In this document: one piece after another, positions 49,096 to 57,604 of the stretch
How positions within the stretch are numbered: position 1 is the stretch's first letter
Layout of the letters: every line of letters starts with the position of its first letter
Assembly: GCA_034933305.1 (NCBI GenBank)
Contig: JAYFNU010000006.1
Location: forward strand, 1-64,000
Source of the DNA: JAYFNU01 sp034933305
GTDB taxonomy: Bacteria > Bacillota > Clostridia > Oscillospirales > Ruminococcaceae
Length of the DNA stretch: 64,000 nucleotides
Direction: 5' to 3'
The notes under the pieces: generated by a model
Database searches by the model: none
Seen by the model: only the letters and a program-made list of their open reading frames with translations
Told to the model about the DNA's origin: nothing
Made by a program: the position numbers and the translations under genes

Positions 49096-50424
49096 ATGGC
49101 GTCGAACATCTGGAACAAAGAGATGGAATGCATGCCGCGCAGGCAGCTCGAGGCGCTTCAGCTCGAACGGCTGAAGGCGCTCGTCGATTATTGCGACCGG
49201 ACGGTGGAGCTGTATCACAAACGATTTACCGAGGCGGGCGTCACGGCTGACAAGATCAGGACGCTCGCCGATCTCCAGCACATCCCGTTTCTGAACAAGA
49301 CCGACCTGCGGGACACCTACCCGTTCGGCCTGTTCTCCGTGCCGCTCAAGCAGATCGTGCGCATCCACGCGTCGTCCGGCACGACGGGCAACCCGACGGT
49401 CGTCGGCTACACACGGGAGGATCTTGTCAACTGGAGCGAGGAGGTCGCGCGGCTCGTCTGGGCCGCGGGCGCGACGGACGAGTCCATCGTGCAGATCTGC
49501 TTCGGCTACGGCATGTTCACGGGCGCGCTGGGGCTGCATTACGGCCTTGAGCGCATCGGCGCGTCGGTCGTCCCGACGTCGTCGGGCAACACGGAAAAGC
49601 AGCTCAAGTTCATGCGCGATTTCGGCACGAACACCATCGTCGCGACGCCGTCCTACTGCATGTATCTCGCGGAGGCGGCCCGCAAGATGGGCGCGGAGTT
49701 CCCGATGGACAGCTACAAGCTCAAGCTCGGGCTGCTCGGCAGCGAGGGCAGCACGCCCGAGATGCGCGCCGAGATCGAAAAGATGTGGGGCGGCGGCTTC
49801 TTCGCCACCGACAACTACGGCATGAGCGAGCTCAACGGCCCGGGCATGTCCGGGGAGTGCCGCGAGCGCGACGGTCTGCACATCTGCGAGGACCACTATC
49901 TGTGCGAGATCATCGACCCCAAGACGGGCGAGGTGCTGCCGGAGGGCTCGGTCGGCGAGCTGGTCGTGACCAACCTCACGAAGCGTGGCATCCCGATGGT
50001 CCGCTACCGCACGAAGGATCTCACGCGCATCACCTGCGAGCCGTGCAGATGCGGCCGCACGACCGCGCGCATGGACAAGATCATCGGCCGCAGCGACGAC
50101 ATGATCAAGGTCCGCGGCGTCAACGTGTTCCCGACGCAGGTCGAGAGCGCCATGCTCGGCATCAGCGAGATCAGCCCCAACTATCAGCTGGTGCTCACGC
50201 GCGAGAACTACGCCGACCACATGGAGGTCCGCGTGGAGCTCACCGACGGCAGCATGCTCACGCGCTACAGCGAACTCGAAGCGCTCCAGCAGCGCATCCA
50301 CCATAAAATACAGGCGGTGCTCGGCATCGACGTCAAGGTGTCGCTCGTCGAGCCCAACACGATCGAGCGCTTTACAGGCAAGGCGCACCGCATTGTGGAT
50401 CTTAGGAGTGAAGGTAAAAAATGA
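49096..50424 (+). CDS. paaK: Phenylacetate-CoA ligase family protein (first copy)
   Basis: 442 residues of the ANL superfamily. AMP-forming ligase motifs: IHASSGTTGNPTVVGYT (phosphate loop), DNYGMSELNGPGMSGEC, YRTKDLTRI and the C-terminal GRSDDMIKVRGVNVFPTQVE. In anaerobes with indolepyruvate oxidoreductase the enzyme can run towards acid plus ATP, conserving energy from arylacetyl-CoA; direction here is inferred. It has a good GGAGG site and overlaps iorA by four bases, so the ligase and oxidoreductase are made together. Roughly half of its residues match the second copy at 52781 by eye. Confidence 0.92.
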   Translation: MASNIWNKEMECMPRRQLEALQLERLKALVDYCDRTVELYHKRFTEAGVTADKIRTLADLQHIPFLNKTDLRDTYPFGLFSVPLKQIVRIHASSGTTGNPTVVGYTREDLVNWSEEVARLVWAAGATDESIVQICFGYGMFTGALGLHYGLERIGASVVPTSSGNTEKQLKFMRDFGTNTIVATPSYCMYLAEAARKMGAEFPMDSYKLKLGLLGSEGSTPEMRAEIEKMWGGGFFATDNYGMSELNGPGMSGECRERDGLHICEDHYLCEIIDPKTGEVLPEGSVGELVVTNLTKRGIPMVRYRTKDLTRITCEPCRCGRTTARMDKIIGRSDDMIKVRGVNVFPTQVESAMLGISEISPNYQLVLTRENYADHMEVRVELTDGSMLTRYSELEALQQRIHHKIQAVLGIDVKVSLVEPNTIERFTGKAHRIVDLRSEGKK

Positions 50425-52175
50425 GTGATAAAGTACTGATGCTCGGCAATGAGGCGGTCGCAAGGGGCGTGTACGAGGCCGGCGCGCGCGTCGTGTCCTC
50501 CTATCCCGGCACCCCCAGCACCGAGATCACCGAGTTTCTTTCGAAGTACGACGATCTGTACAGCGAATGGGCGCCCAACGAAAAGGTGGCCGCGGAGGTC
50601 GCCATCGGCGCGTCGTTCGCCGGCGCGCGCAGCTTCTGCGCGATGAAGCACGTCGGCTTCAACGTGGCGGCGGATCCGCTGTACACCGCGTCTTACATCG
50701 GCGTCGGCGGCGGCATGGTCGTCGCGGTCGCGGACGACCCCTCCATGCACTCGTCGCAGAACGAGCAGGATTCCCGCAATCATGCGAAGGCGGCGAAGCT
50801 GCCGATGCTCGAGCCGGGCGATTCGGCCGAATGCAGAGCCTATGCGAAGCTCGCGTTCGAGCTGTCCGAGCGGTTCGACACCCCCGTTCTGCTCAAGCTC
50901 ACGACCCGCGTGTCCCACGCGCGCTCTCTCGTCGAAACGCAGGACCGCGTCGAGGTGCCGCTCAAAAAATACGAGAAGAACGTCGCGAAAAACGTCATGA
51001 TGCCCGCGATGGCGAAAAAACGCCGCGTGTTTGTCGAGGAGCGCATGGAGAAGCTCACGGAATACGCCGAGACGTCGGGGATTAACCGCATCGAGTGGGG
51101 CGACCGCGCCGTCGGCATCATCGCCGCGGGCGGCTGCTACACCTATGCGCGCGAGGCGCTGGGCGACAAGGCGAGCTATCTGAAGCTCGGCATGGTCAAC
51201 CCGCTGCCGGTCGATCTCATCGAGGAGTTCGCCGACGGGGTCGAGACGCTTTACGTCGTCGAGGAGATGGACGACGTCATCGAGACGCATTGCCGCAAGA
51301 ACGGCATCGACGTGCTCGGCAAGGAAGTCTTCCCCGTCATCGGCGAGTTTTCCGCCGCGACGGTGCGCGACGCCGTGCTCGGCGCGGAGCTGCCGCACAT
51401 CGAATTTTCCGAGCCGATCCCGGGCCGCCCGCCGGTGCTGTGCGCCGGCTGCCCCCACCGCGGCGTCTATTACGCGCTCAAGGGCCTCGGCCTGTTCGTC
51501 AGCGGCGATATCGGCTGCTACACCCTCGGCGCGGCGGCGCCGCTGTCGGGCGTCGACACCTGCGTGTGCATGGGCGCTTCCATCAGCGGCCTGCACGGCT
51601 ACAACACGGCGCTCGGCGCCGACGCGGCGAAGAAATCCGTCGCGGTCATCGGCGACAGCACCTTCTGCCATTCCGGCATCACCGGCCTCGTCGACATCGC
51701 CTACAACAAGGGCATCTCGACGGTCATCGTGCTCGACAACTCCATCACGGGCATGACCGGCCACCAGAACAACCCGCTCAACGGCAAGACCATCAAGGGC
51801 GACCCGACGACGGCCATCGACCTCGAGGCGCTCGCCCATGCCATCGGCATCGCGCGGGTGCGCGTCGTCGATTCCTACGACGTGGACGCCGTGCGCAGCG
51901 CCGTGCTCGAGGAGCTCGCGGCGGAAGCGCCGTCGCTCATCATCGCGCGGCGCCCCTGCGCGCTGCTCAAGGATGTGAAGCACAAGGCGCCGCTCGCAGT
52001 CGACGCGGACGCCTGCAAGGGCTGCCGCGCCTGTCTGCAGGTCGGCTGCCCCGCGCTGTCCTTTACGCAGACGAACGGCAAAAAGCACGCCGTCATCGAC
52101 GCGGCGATGTGCGTCGGCTGCGGCATCTGCCAGCACGCGTGCAAATTCTCTGCGATCGGAGGGCAGGCAAAATGA
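50421..52175 (+). CDS. iorA: Indolepyruvate:ferredoxin oxidoreductase alpha subunit
   Basis: Oxidatively decarboxylates arylpyruvates (from Trp, Phe, Tyr) to arylacetyl-CoA and reduces ferredoxin. 584 residues: the N-terminal pyrimidine-binding domain (VVSSYPGTPSTEITEFLSKY, MKHVGFNVAADPL), a TPP domain (CAGCPHRGVYYALK, GDIGCYTLG, GDSTFCHSGITGLVD, DNSITGMTGHQNNP), and a C-terminal ferredoxin with CKGCRACLQVGCP and CVGCGICQHACK. The lengths and order are exactly those of IorA. The first 4Fe-4S motif is irregular (CLQVGC), as in many IorA. Stop overlaps the iorB start. Confidence 0.96.
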   Translation: MSDKVLMLGNEAVARGVYEAGARVVSSYPGTPSTEITEFLSKYDDLYSEWAPNEKVAAEVAIGASFAGARSFCAMKHVGFNVAADPLYTASYIGVGGGMVVAVADDPSMHSSQNEQDSRNHAKAAKLPMLEPGDSAECRAYAKLAFELSERFDTPVLLKLTTRVSHARSLVETQDRVEVPLKKYEKNVAKNVMMPAMAKKRRVFVEERMEKLTEYAETSGINRIEWGDRAVGIIAAGGCYTYAREALGDKASYLKLGMVNPLPVDLIEEFADGVETLYVVEEMDDVIETHCRKNGIDVLGKEVFPVIGEFSAATVRDAVLGAELPHIEFSEPIPGRPPVLCAGCPHRGVYYALKGLGLFVSGDIGCYTLGAAAPLSGVDTCVCMGASISGLHGYNTALGADAAKKSVAVIGDSTFCHSGITGLVDIAYNKGISTVIVLDNSITGMTGHQNNPLNGKTIKGDPTTAIDLEALAHAIGIARVRVVDSYDVDAVRSAVLEELAAEAPSLIIARRPCALLKDVKHKAPLAVDADACKGCRACLQVGCPALSFTQTNGKKHAVIDAAMCVGCGICQHACKFSAIGGQAK

Positions 52176-52747
52176 GCGACACGAAGAACATCCTCATCGT
52201 CGGCGTCGGCGGGCAGGGAACGCTGCTCGCGTCCAAGCTGATGGGAAAGGTCTACGCCGAACAGGGCTTTGACGTCAAGGTCAGCGAGGTGCACGGCATG
52301 TCCCAGCGCGGCGGCTCCGTCGTCACCTATGTCCGCTACGGCGAAAAGGTCTGGTCGTCGCTCATCGACAAGGGCGAGGCCGACGTCATCCTGTCCTTTG
52401 AACAGCTCGAGGCGGCCCGCTGGCTCGAATATCTCAAGCCGAACGGGCGCATCATCACCAACACGAGAAGGATCGACCCGATGCCCGTCATCATGGGCGC
52501 GGCGGCCTATCCCGAAAATATCGTCGAGAAGCTCAGAGCTCTCGTCCCCGACGTGACGGCGGTCGACGCCGACGCGCTCGCGGCCGAAGCGGGCTCGACG
52601 CGCGCGACGAATCTGGTGCTGCTGGGCGTTTTCGCCCGCGGCTCCGGCATCGACAAGGCGGTGTGGCTCGACGCCATCCGCTCCACCGTGCCCCCGAAAA
52701 CCGTCGAGACGAACGCGAAGGCGTTCGAGCTCGGCTGGGGCGCATGA
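52172..52747 (+). CDS. iorB: Indolepyruvate:ferredoxin oxidoreductase beta subunit
   Basis: 191 residues forming the gamma-type domain of the complex: NILIVGVGGQGTLLASKLMG, SEVHGMSQRGGSVVTYVRYG, and the C-terminal VPPKTVETNAKAFELG. GGAGGG upstream; coupled to iorA by ATGA. Together they form the cytoplasmic heterodimeric enzyme. Confidence 0.96.
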   Translation: MSDTKNILIVGVGGQGTLLASKLMGKVYAEQGFDVKVSEVHGMSQRGGSVVTYVRYGEKVWSSLIDKGEADVILSFEQLEAARWLEYLKPNGRIITNTRRIDPMPVIMGAAAYPENIVEKLRALVPDVTAVDADALAAEAGSTRATNLVLLGVFARGSGIDKAVWLDAIRSTVPPKTVETNAKAFELGWGA

Positions 52748-52780
52748 ACACCCACAAACAACGGAGGAACAGACATTTTC

Positions 52781-54079
52781 ATGGCTTACTATGAAGAAGC
52801 CGTCGAATGTGCTTCGCGGGACTATATCCGCGCCGTGCAGTCGGAACGGCTCATAAAAATGGTCGGCAACGCCTATGACCATATCCCTTTCTATAAAAAG
52901 AAATTCGACGAGATGGGCCTGCTGCCCGGCGACATCCACAGCATCGACGACATCACCAAGCTGCCCTTCACGGTCAAAACGGATCTGCGGGACAATTACC
53001 CCTTCGGGCTGTTCGCGGTGCCGCAGAGCGAGCTCGTGCGCATCCACGCCTCGTCCGGCACCACCGGCAAACAGACGGTCGTCGGCTACACCAAGAAGGA
53101 CATCGACGTCTGGGCCGCCTGCACGGCGCGCGTGCTCGTCGCCGCGGGCGCCACGAAAAACGACATCATCCACATCTCCTACGGCTACGGCCTGTTCACC
53201 GGCGGCCTCGGCCTCCACTACGGCGCCGAAAAGCTCGGCGCGACGGCGCTGCCCGTCTCGTCCGGCAACACCAAGCGCCAGGTCATGCTGCTGCAGGATT
53301 TCGGCTCCGACTTCCTGTGCTGCACGCCCTCCTACGCGATGTTCATCGGCGAGACCATCCGGGATATGGGCATCGACCCGAAATCGCTCAAGCTGCGCGC
53401 GGGCATCTTCGGCGCGGAGCCGTGGACCGAGAACATGCGCAAGGAGATCGAGCGGCTGCTCGCCATCAAGGCGTACGACATCTACGGCCTGTCGGAGATC
53501 GCCGGACCGGGCGTCGCGGGCGAATGTGAGTGCCAGAGCGGCATGCACGTCAACGAGGATTACTTCTACCCCGAGGTCGTCGACCCCGACACGCTCAAAC
53601 CACTGCCCGCCGGGCAGTACGGCGAGCTCGTCTTCACCTGCATCGGCAAGCAGGCGCTGCCGCTCGTGCGCTACCGCACCCGCGACATCTGCGCGCTCAT
53701 CACCGACCCGTGCGACTGCGGCCGCACGTTTGTGCGCATGACGAAGCCGAAGGGCCGCAGCGACGATATGCTCATCATCCGCGGCATCAACGTCTTCCCG
53801 TCGCAGGTCGAGCACGTGCTGCTTGAGCTGCACATGGACCCGAACTATCAGATCATCGTCGACCGGCAGAACAACCTCGACACGATGGAGGTCCGCGTGG
53901 AGATGAGCCCGGCGCTCTTCTCCGACACCGTCAAAAACCTCGAGTCGAACGAAAAGCGCATCGAGGGCGCGCTGCAGAGCACGCTCAATGTCCATGCGAA
54001 GGTCCGCCTCATGGAGCCCGGCTCGCTGCCGCGCTCCGAGGGCAAGGCCGTGCGCGTCATCGACAACCGCAAACTTTGA
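52781..54079 (+). CDS. paaK: Phenylacetate-CoA ligase family protein (second copy)
   Basis: 432 residues, with IHASSGTTGKQTVVGYT, SEIAGPGVAGEC, RYRTRDICALI and KGRSDDMLIIRGINVFPSQVE. It differs from the first copy in the N-terminal 80 residues and in substrate-side loops (for example SYGYGLFTGGLG against CFGYGMFTGALG), so the two may prefer different aryl acids. It follows iorB by 33 bases with an ACGGAGG site, so the order is ligase-iorA-iorB-ligase. Confidence 0.92.
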   Translation: MAYYEEAVECASRDYIRAVQSERLIKMVGNAYDHIPFYKKKFDEMGLLPGDIHSIDDITKLPFTVKTDLRDNYPFGLFAVPQSELVRIHASSGTTGKQTVVGYTKKDIDVWAACTARVLVAAGATKNDIIHISYGYGLFTGGLGLHYGAEKLGATALPVSSGNTKRQVMLLQDFGSDFLCCTPSYAMFIGETIRDMGIDPKSLKLRAGIFGAEPWTENMRKEIERLLAIKAYDIYGLSEIAGPGVAGECECQSGMHVNEDYFYPEVVDPDTLKPLPAGQYGELVFTCIGKQALPLVRYRTRDICALITDPCDCGRTFVRMTKPKGRSDDMLIIRGINVFPSQVEHVLLELHMDPNYQIIVDRQNNLDTMEVRVEMSPALFSDTVKNLESNEKRIEGALQSTLNVHAKVRLMEPGSLPRSEGKAVRVIDNRKL

Positions 54080-54103
54080 TTCATCGGCGAATTATGCTAC
54101 AAT
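54076..54103 (+). promoter_or_regulatory. Putative promoter of the ACT-domain gene
   Basis: TTGATT, 16-base spacer, TACAAT with an upstream TGC (extended -10). It overlaps the end of the second paaK, so the ACT gene may be transcribed both from here and by read-through. Confidence 0.55.
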
Positions 54104-54137
54104 ATAAACATCATCCTATGATCGGGAGGACAGGCAA

Positions 54138-54569
54138 ATGACAGTCAAACAGCTTTCCATCTTTGTGGAGAACAAATCCGGCCGCATGGCGGAGATCACC
54201 GAGCGCATCGCCGAAGCGGGCATCGACATCCGTGCTCTCTCGATCGCCGACACGACGAACTTCGGCATCCTTCGCCTCATCGTCGACAACCCCGACCGCG
54301 CGGAGAAGGCGCTCAAAGAGAAGGGCATGACCGTGTCGCTGACGGACGTCATCGCCGTCGAGATCGTCGATGAGCCGGGCTCCTTCGCGAAGGCCGTCCG
54401 GCTGCTCGCGGATCACGGCATCGACATCGAGTACATGTACGCCTTTATCTGCCGCCAGCACGGCAAGGCCTGCGTCATCATCCGCGTCGAGGACAACGCC
54501 GCCGCCATCCGGGTCCTTGAGGAGGCCGGCGTCGGCATGCTCACCCAGGACGAAATATACTCAATGTAG
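54138..54569 (+). CDS. Double ACT-domain protein
   Basis: 143 residues, two ACT domains: VKQLSIFVENKSGRMAEITERIAEAGIDIRAL (1-70) and VIAVEIVDEPGSFAKAVRLLADHGIDIEYMYAF (73-143). The GxF/GRM turns that bind amino acids at domain interfaces are present. Stand-alone double-ACT proteins of this kind are often found next to paaK/ior genes and are thought to sense amino acids; the ligand is unknown. GGAGGA lies nine bases upstream. It is followed by a terminator, so the aminotransferase is a separate unit or weakly read through. Confidence 0.9.
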   Translation: MTVKQLSIFVENKSGRMAEITERIAEAGIDIRALSIADTTNFGILRLIVDNPDRAEKALKEKGMTVSLTDVIAVEIVDEPGSFAKAVRLLADHGIDIEYMYAFICRQHGKACVIIRVEDNAAAIRVLEEAGVGMLTQDEIYSM

Positions 54570-54613
54570 AAAACAGACAAAATACAACAATTTCCGCGGC
54601 GCTGTCCGCAAAG

Positions 54614-54645
54614 CGGGCGCCTCTTTCGGGGCGCCCGTCATTTTT
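54614..54645 (+). terminator. Terminator after the ACT-domain gene
   Basis: An 8-bp all-GC stem (54614-54621 with 54630-54637) and five T residues, 44 bases past the stop. Confidence 0.8.
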
Positions 54646-54668
54646 AACAGGAAAGCGGGGAACCTACT

Positions 54669-55859
54669 ATGGTATCGGAGAAAATGTACGAGCTCGGCAG
54701 CCGGCGCTCCGTCATCCGGGAGATCTTCGAATACAGCAATGCGCGCGCAAAGGAGATCGGGCGGGAGAACGTCTTTGATTTCAGTCTTGGCAATCCGAGC
54801 GTGCCCGCGCCCGCGCTCGTCAACGAGACCATCGCGCAGCTCATCGCCGGCGACAGCGTCGCGCTGCACGGCTACACCTCCGCGCCGGGCGACGCGGGCG
54901 TGCGCGGGACGATCGCGCAGTCGCTCAACCGCCGCTTCGGCACCTCCTTTGCGGCGAAGGATCTCTACATGACGGCGGGCGCCGCGGCGTCGCTGTGCGC
55001 GGTGCTGCGGGGGCTGTGCGAGCCGGGCGACGAGTTCATCGCCATCGCGCCGTTCTTCACCGAGTACCGCGTCTTCGTCGAAGCGGCGGGCGCGAAGCTC
55101 GTCGTCGTGCCGGCGGACGTGCCGGATTTCCAGATCGATCTCGCCGCGCTCGGCCGGGCGATCACGCCGCATACGAAGGGCGTGCTCGTCAACTCGCCGA
55201 ACAATCCCTCCGGCGCGGTCTACAGCGAGGCGACGGTCAGGGCGCTGTGCGCGCTGCTGCGCGAAAAATCCGAAGAATACGGCCGCCCGATCTTCCTCAT
55301 CTCCGACGAGCCCTACCGGGAGATCGCCTACGGCGTCGACGTGCCGTTCCTGACGAAGTACTACGACAACACGATCGTCTGCTATTCCTACAGCAAATCG
55401 CTGTCCCTTCCGGGCGAGCGCATCGGCTGGGTGCTCGTGCCGGCCGCCGTCGACGACGCCGGCCGCGTGATGGCCGCCGTGGCGGGCGCCGGCAGGGCGC
55501 TGGGCTATGTCTGCGCCCCGAGCCTCTTCCAGCGCGTGGCCGCGCGCTGCTGCGACACGCCCGCCGACGTCGCCGCCTATAAGAAGAACCGCGACGCGCT
55601 GCTCGCGGGTCTGACGGCGTGCGGCTTCGACTGCGTGCCGCCCGACGGCGCGTTTTACCTGTTCGTAAAATCGCCCGAGCCCGACGCCGGCGCCTTCTGC
55701 GAGCGGGCGAAAAAGCTCGAGCTGCTGTTCGTGCCGAGCGACGATTTCGGCGTGACGGGCTATGTGCGCATCGCCTACTGCGTCGCCTACGACACGATCG
55801 AGCGCTCGCTGCCCGCTTTCCGAAAGCTCGCGCAAAGCTACGGCCTCAAGGGGAAATAA
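54669..55859 (+). CDS. PLP-dependent class I aminotransferase
   Basis: 396 residues of fold type I: VFDFSLGNPSVPAP, MTAGAAASLCAVLRGL, VNSPNNPSGAVYS, SDEPYREIAYG and YSYSKSLSLPGERIGW, with the PLP-binding Lys243. The sequence fits the aspartate/aromatic aminotransferase group, so a role in making arylpyruvates for the neighbouring IorAB is reasonable but not proven by sequence. A purine-rich GCGGGGAA site precedes the ATG. Its stop is two bases before the chimeric ORF. Confidence 0.93.
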   Translation: MVSEKMYELGSRRSVIREIFEYSNARAKEIGRENVFDFSLGNPSVPAPALVNETIAQLIAGDSVALHGYTSAPGDAGVRGTIAQSLNRRFGTSFAAKDLYMTAGAAASLCAVLRGLCEPGDEFIAIAPFFTEYRVFVEAAGAKLVVVPADVPDFQIDLAALGRAITPHTKGVLVNSPNNPSGAVYSEATVRALCALLREKSEEYGRPIFLISDEPYREIAYGVDVPFLTKYYDNTIVCYSYSKSLSLPGERIGWVLVPAAVDDAGRVMAAVAGAGRALGYVCAPSLFQRVAARCCDTPADVAAYKKNRDALLAGLTACGFDCVPPDGAFYLFVKSPEPDAGAFCERAKKLELLFVPSDDFGVTGYVRIAYCVAYDTIERSLPAFRKLAQSYGLKGK

Positions 55860-55861
55860 AA

Positions 55862-56965
55862 ATGGAGCACAGGGGGACCGTGCCGCTCGAGACGCCGCGG
55901 CTTTCGCTGCGCGCGCTGACGCCCGACGGCGCGCAGCTCGCGAACTTCAAGAGCGGCACGTGGCAGTTCATCGACTCCGTCCCGAATGACGAGATCGACA
56001 ACCTCAAGAGCTCCTATCCGGACGAGTTCATCGTCACCGGACAGCTGGGCACCTATTACACCTGCTTCAACGTCAACGTTGATCTGCTCCCCGCGACGAG
56101 CACCCTGACGGGCGTCGAGAAGGAGAAGGCGGAAGAAGAGATCCGTTCCGCGCTCGGCCTGCTCATCGACCGCAACTACATCGTCACGAACATCGGCAAG
56201 GCGGGCCAGGTCCCGGCGAGTTCCTTCGTCGCCATGGGCCTCACCGATCCGGACGGCACGCAGTTCTATCAGAACGCGGGCCACAGCGACAGCTATGACG
56301 GCTACTATGACGTCAGCGAAGGCGCTTTTGAGAGCAACTGCGCGGCGGCTGTCGAGACGCTGAAGAAGTACTACACGTACGACGAAGCGACCAAGAAGTT
56401 CACCGATGTCCCGACCATTGATTACCTCTACAACACCGGAACCGGCCACCAGGCCATCGGCGAGTATTTGCAGCAGGCCCTCGCGGTCTACGGCATCAAT
56501 GTCACGCTGACGAACCAGGAGTGGGGCACCTTCCTCAACACCCGCAAAGACGGCCAGTACACCTGGGCCCGCAACGGCTGGCTCGGCGACTACAACGACC
56601 CGATTTCCTTCCTCGACATGTGGATCAGCACCAGCGGCAACGATGATATCCAGGCCGGCAAGGGCGACAACGCCACGCTGAAGGCCTACTCCATCGATCT
56701 GACCGACCTCGGCTATGATCTGAAGGTCGAAAACGGCACGTGGGCGGAGACCTATGATGCGGTCATCAAGCTCATCAAGAGCGAGACCGACTCCACCAAA
56801 CGCTTCCAGCTCATGCACAGGGCAGAGGATCTGCTCATGAGCACCGGTCTGATCATACCGCTCTACTACTACACCGACATCTATATGTGCAGCAAGACCC
56901 TCACCGGCGCGTTCAGCTCGCCGCTCGGCTTCAAATACTTCATGTATTCGTCGATCGCGAAGTAA
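55862..56965 (+). pseudogene. Chimera: N-terminus of a GNAT acetyltransferase joined in frame to the C-terminal part of an OppA-type binding protein
   Basis: 367 codons. Residues 1-25 (MEHRGTVPLETPRLSLRALT) are a typical start of a RimJ/RimL-type acetyltransferase, but the rest of that enzyme is missing. From about residue 28 (NFKSGTWQFIDSVPNDEI) the sequence is the C-terminal 340 residues of a family 5 extracellular solute-binding protein, including WARNGWLGDYNDPISFLDMW and the final PLYYYTDIYMCSKTLTG. The signal peptide, lipobox and N-terminal lobe are lacking, so it cannot act as a normal transport receptor. Either a deletion fused two genes, or the assembly joined two loci near 55935-55950. 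A normal terminator follows. Both parts are certain at family level. Confidence 0.8.
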
Positions 56966-56985
56966 ACCGCCCCTCTGAAGGCAAC

Positions 56986-57017
56986 AAAAGCGGCGCAGCG
57001 AAAGCTGCGCCGCTTTT
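56986..57017 (+). terminator. Terminator after the chimeric ORF
   Basis: A 14-bp perfect stem (56986-56999 with 57004-57017), GAAA tetraloop, T-run within the second arm. Confidence 0.93.
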
Positions 57018-57043
57018 TCCTGCCCGCGGGCGGCGCGGCTTGC

Positions 57044-57072
57044 TTGCGCGGCGCGCCCAAACGCTGTATACT
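57044..57072 (+). promoter_or_regulatory. Promoter of the yqeG-like operon
   Basis: TTGCGC, 17-base spacer, TATACT, 29 bases before the start codon. Confidence 0.6.
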
Positions 57073-57100
57073 GTTTGCATTCCCCCCTTTTGGAGGCGCT

Positions 57101-57604
57101 ATGTGCTTTTTCCCCGATTATACGTTTGACCGCGTCGAGGACATCACGCCCGCCGTGCTCGCGCGGCTCGGCGTGCGCGCGCTCGCGCTCGACACCGACA
57201 ACACGCTGACGGGCGACGGCAGCCAGGCGCTCTCCGCGTCCGTCGCGGCATGGCTCGCGTCGCTGCGCGCGGCCGGCGTCCCGGCGGTCATCGTGTCGAA
57301 CAATTCGCCCGCGCGCGTGCGCCCCTTCGCGGCGGTCTGCGGCCTGCCGTACGTCGCCGGGGCGAAAAAACCGCTGCGGCGGTCCCTCGCGGCCGTTCGC
57401 GGCGCGCTCGGGGCGGCGCCTCATGAGATTGCCGTCGTCGGCGACCAGCTTTTCACGGATATGGCATACGCGCGCCGCTGCGGGATGCGGGCGCTGCGCG
57501 TCGAGCCCGTCGGCGCGGACGTACCGCCCTTTGTGCGGTTCAAAAGAAAACTTGAGCGGCCGTTCCTGCGGGCGGTCAGAAAGAGAAGGTGGTGCGATGA
57601 CTGA
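57101..57604 (+). CDS. YqeG family HAD IIIA-type phosphatase
   Basis: 167 residues: ALALDTDNTLTGDGS (HAD motif I, with Thr/Asn after the two Asp), VIVSNNSPARV, AKKPLRRSL and VVGDQLFTDMAYARRCGM. Related to phosphatidylglycerophosphate phosphatases of the Gep4/YqeG kind, so a role in phospholipid synthesis is possible. TGGAGG lies six bases before ATG 57101. Its stop overlaps the next gene by eight bases. Confidence 0.88.
   Translation: MCFFPDYTFDRVEDITPAVLARLGVRALALDTDNTLTGDGSQALSASVAAWLASLRAAGVPAVIVSNNSPARVRPFAAVCGLPYVAGAKKPLRRSLAAVRGALGAAPHEIAVVGDQLFTDMAYARRCGMRALRVEPVGADVPPFVRFKRKLERPFLRAVRKRRWCDD

Noticed and set aside
55619..55861. Extension of the chimeric frame upstream of 55862 into the aminotransferase gene
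   Set aside because: This part is an out-of-frame, Arg-rich shadow of the aminotransferase; the ATG at 55862 starts a recognisable GNAT N-terminus.
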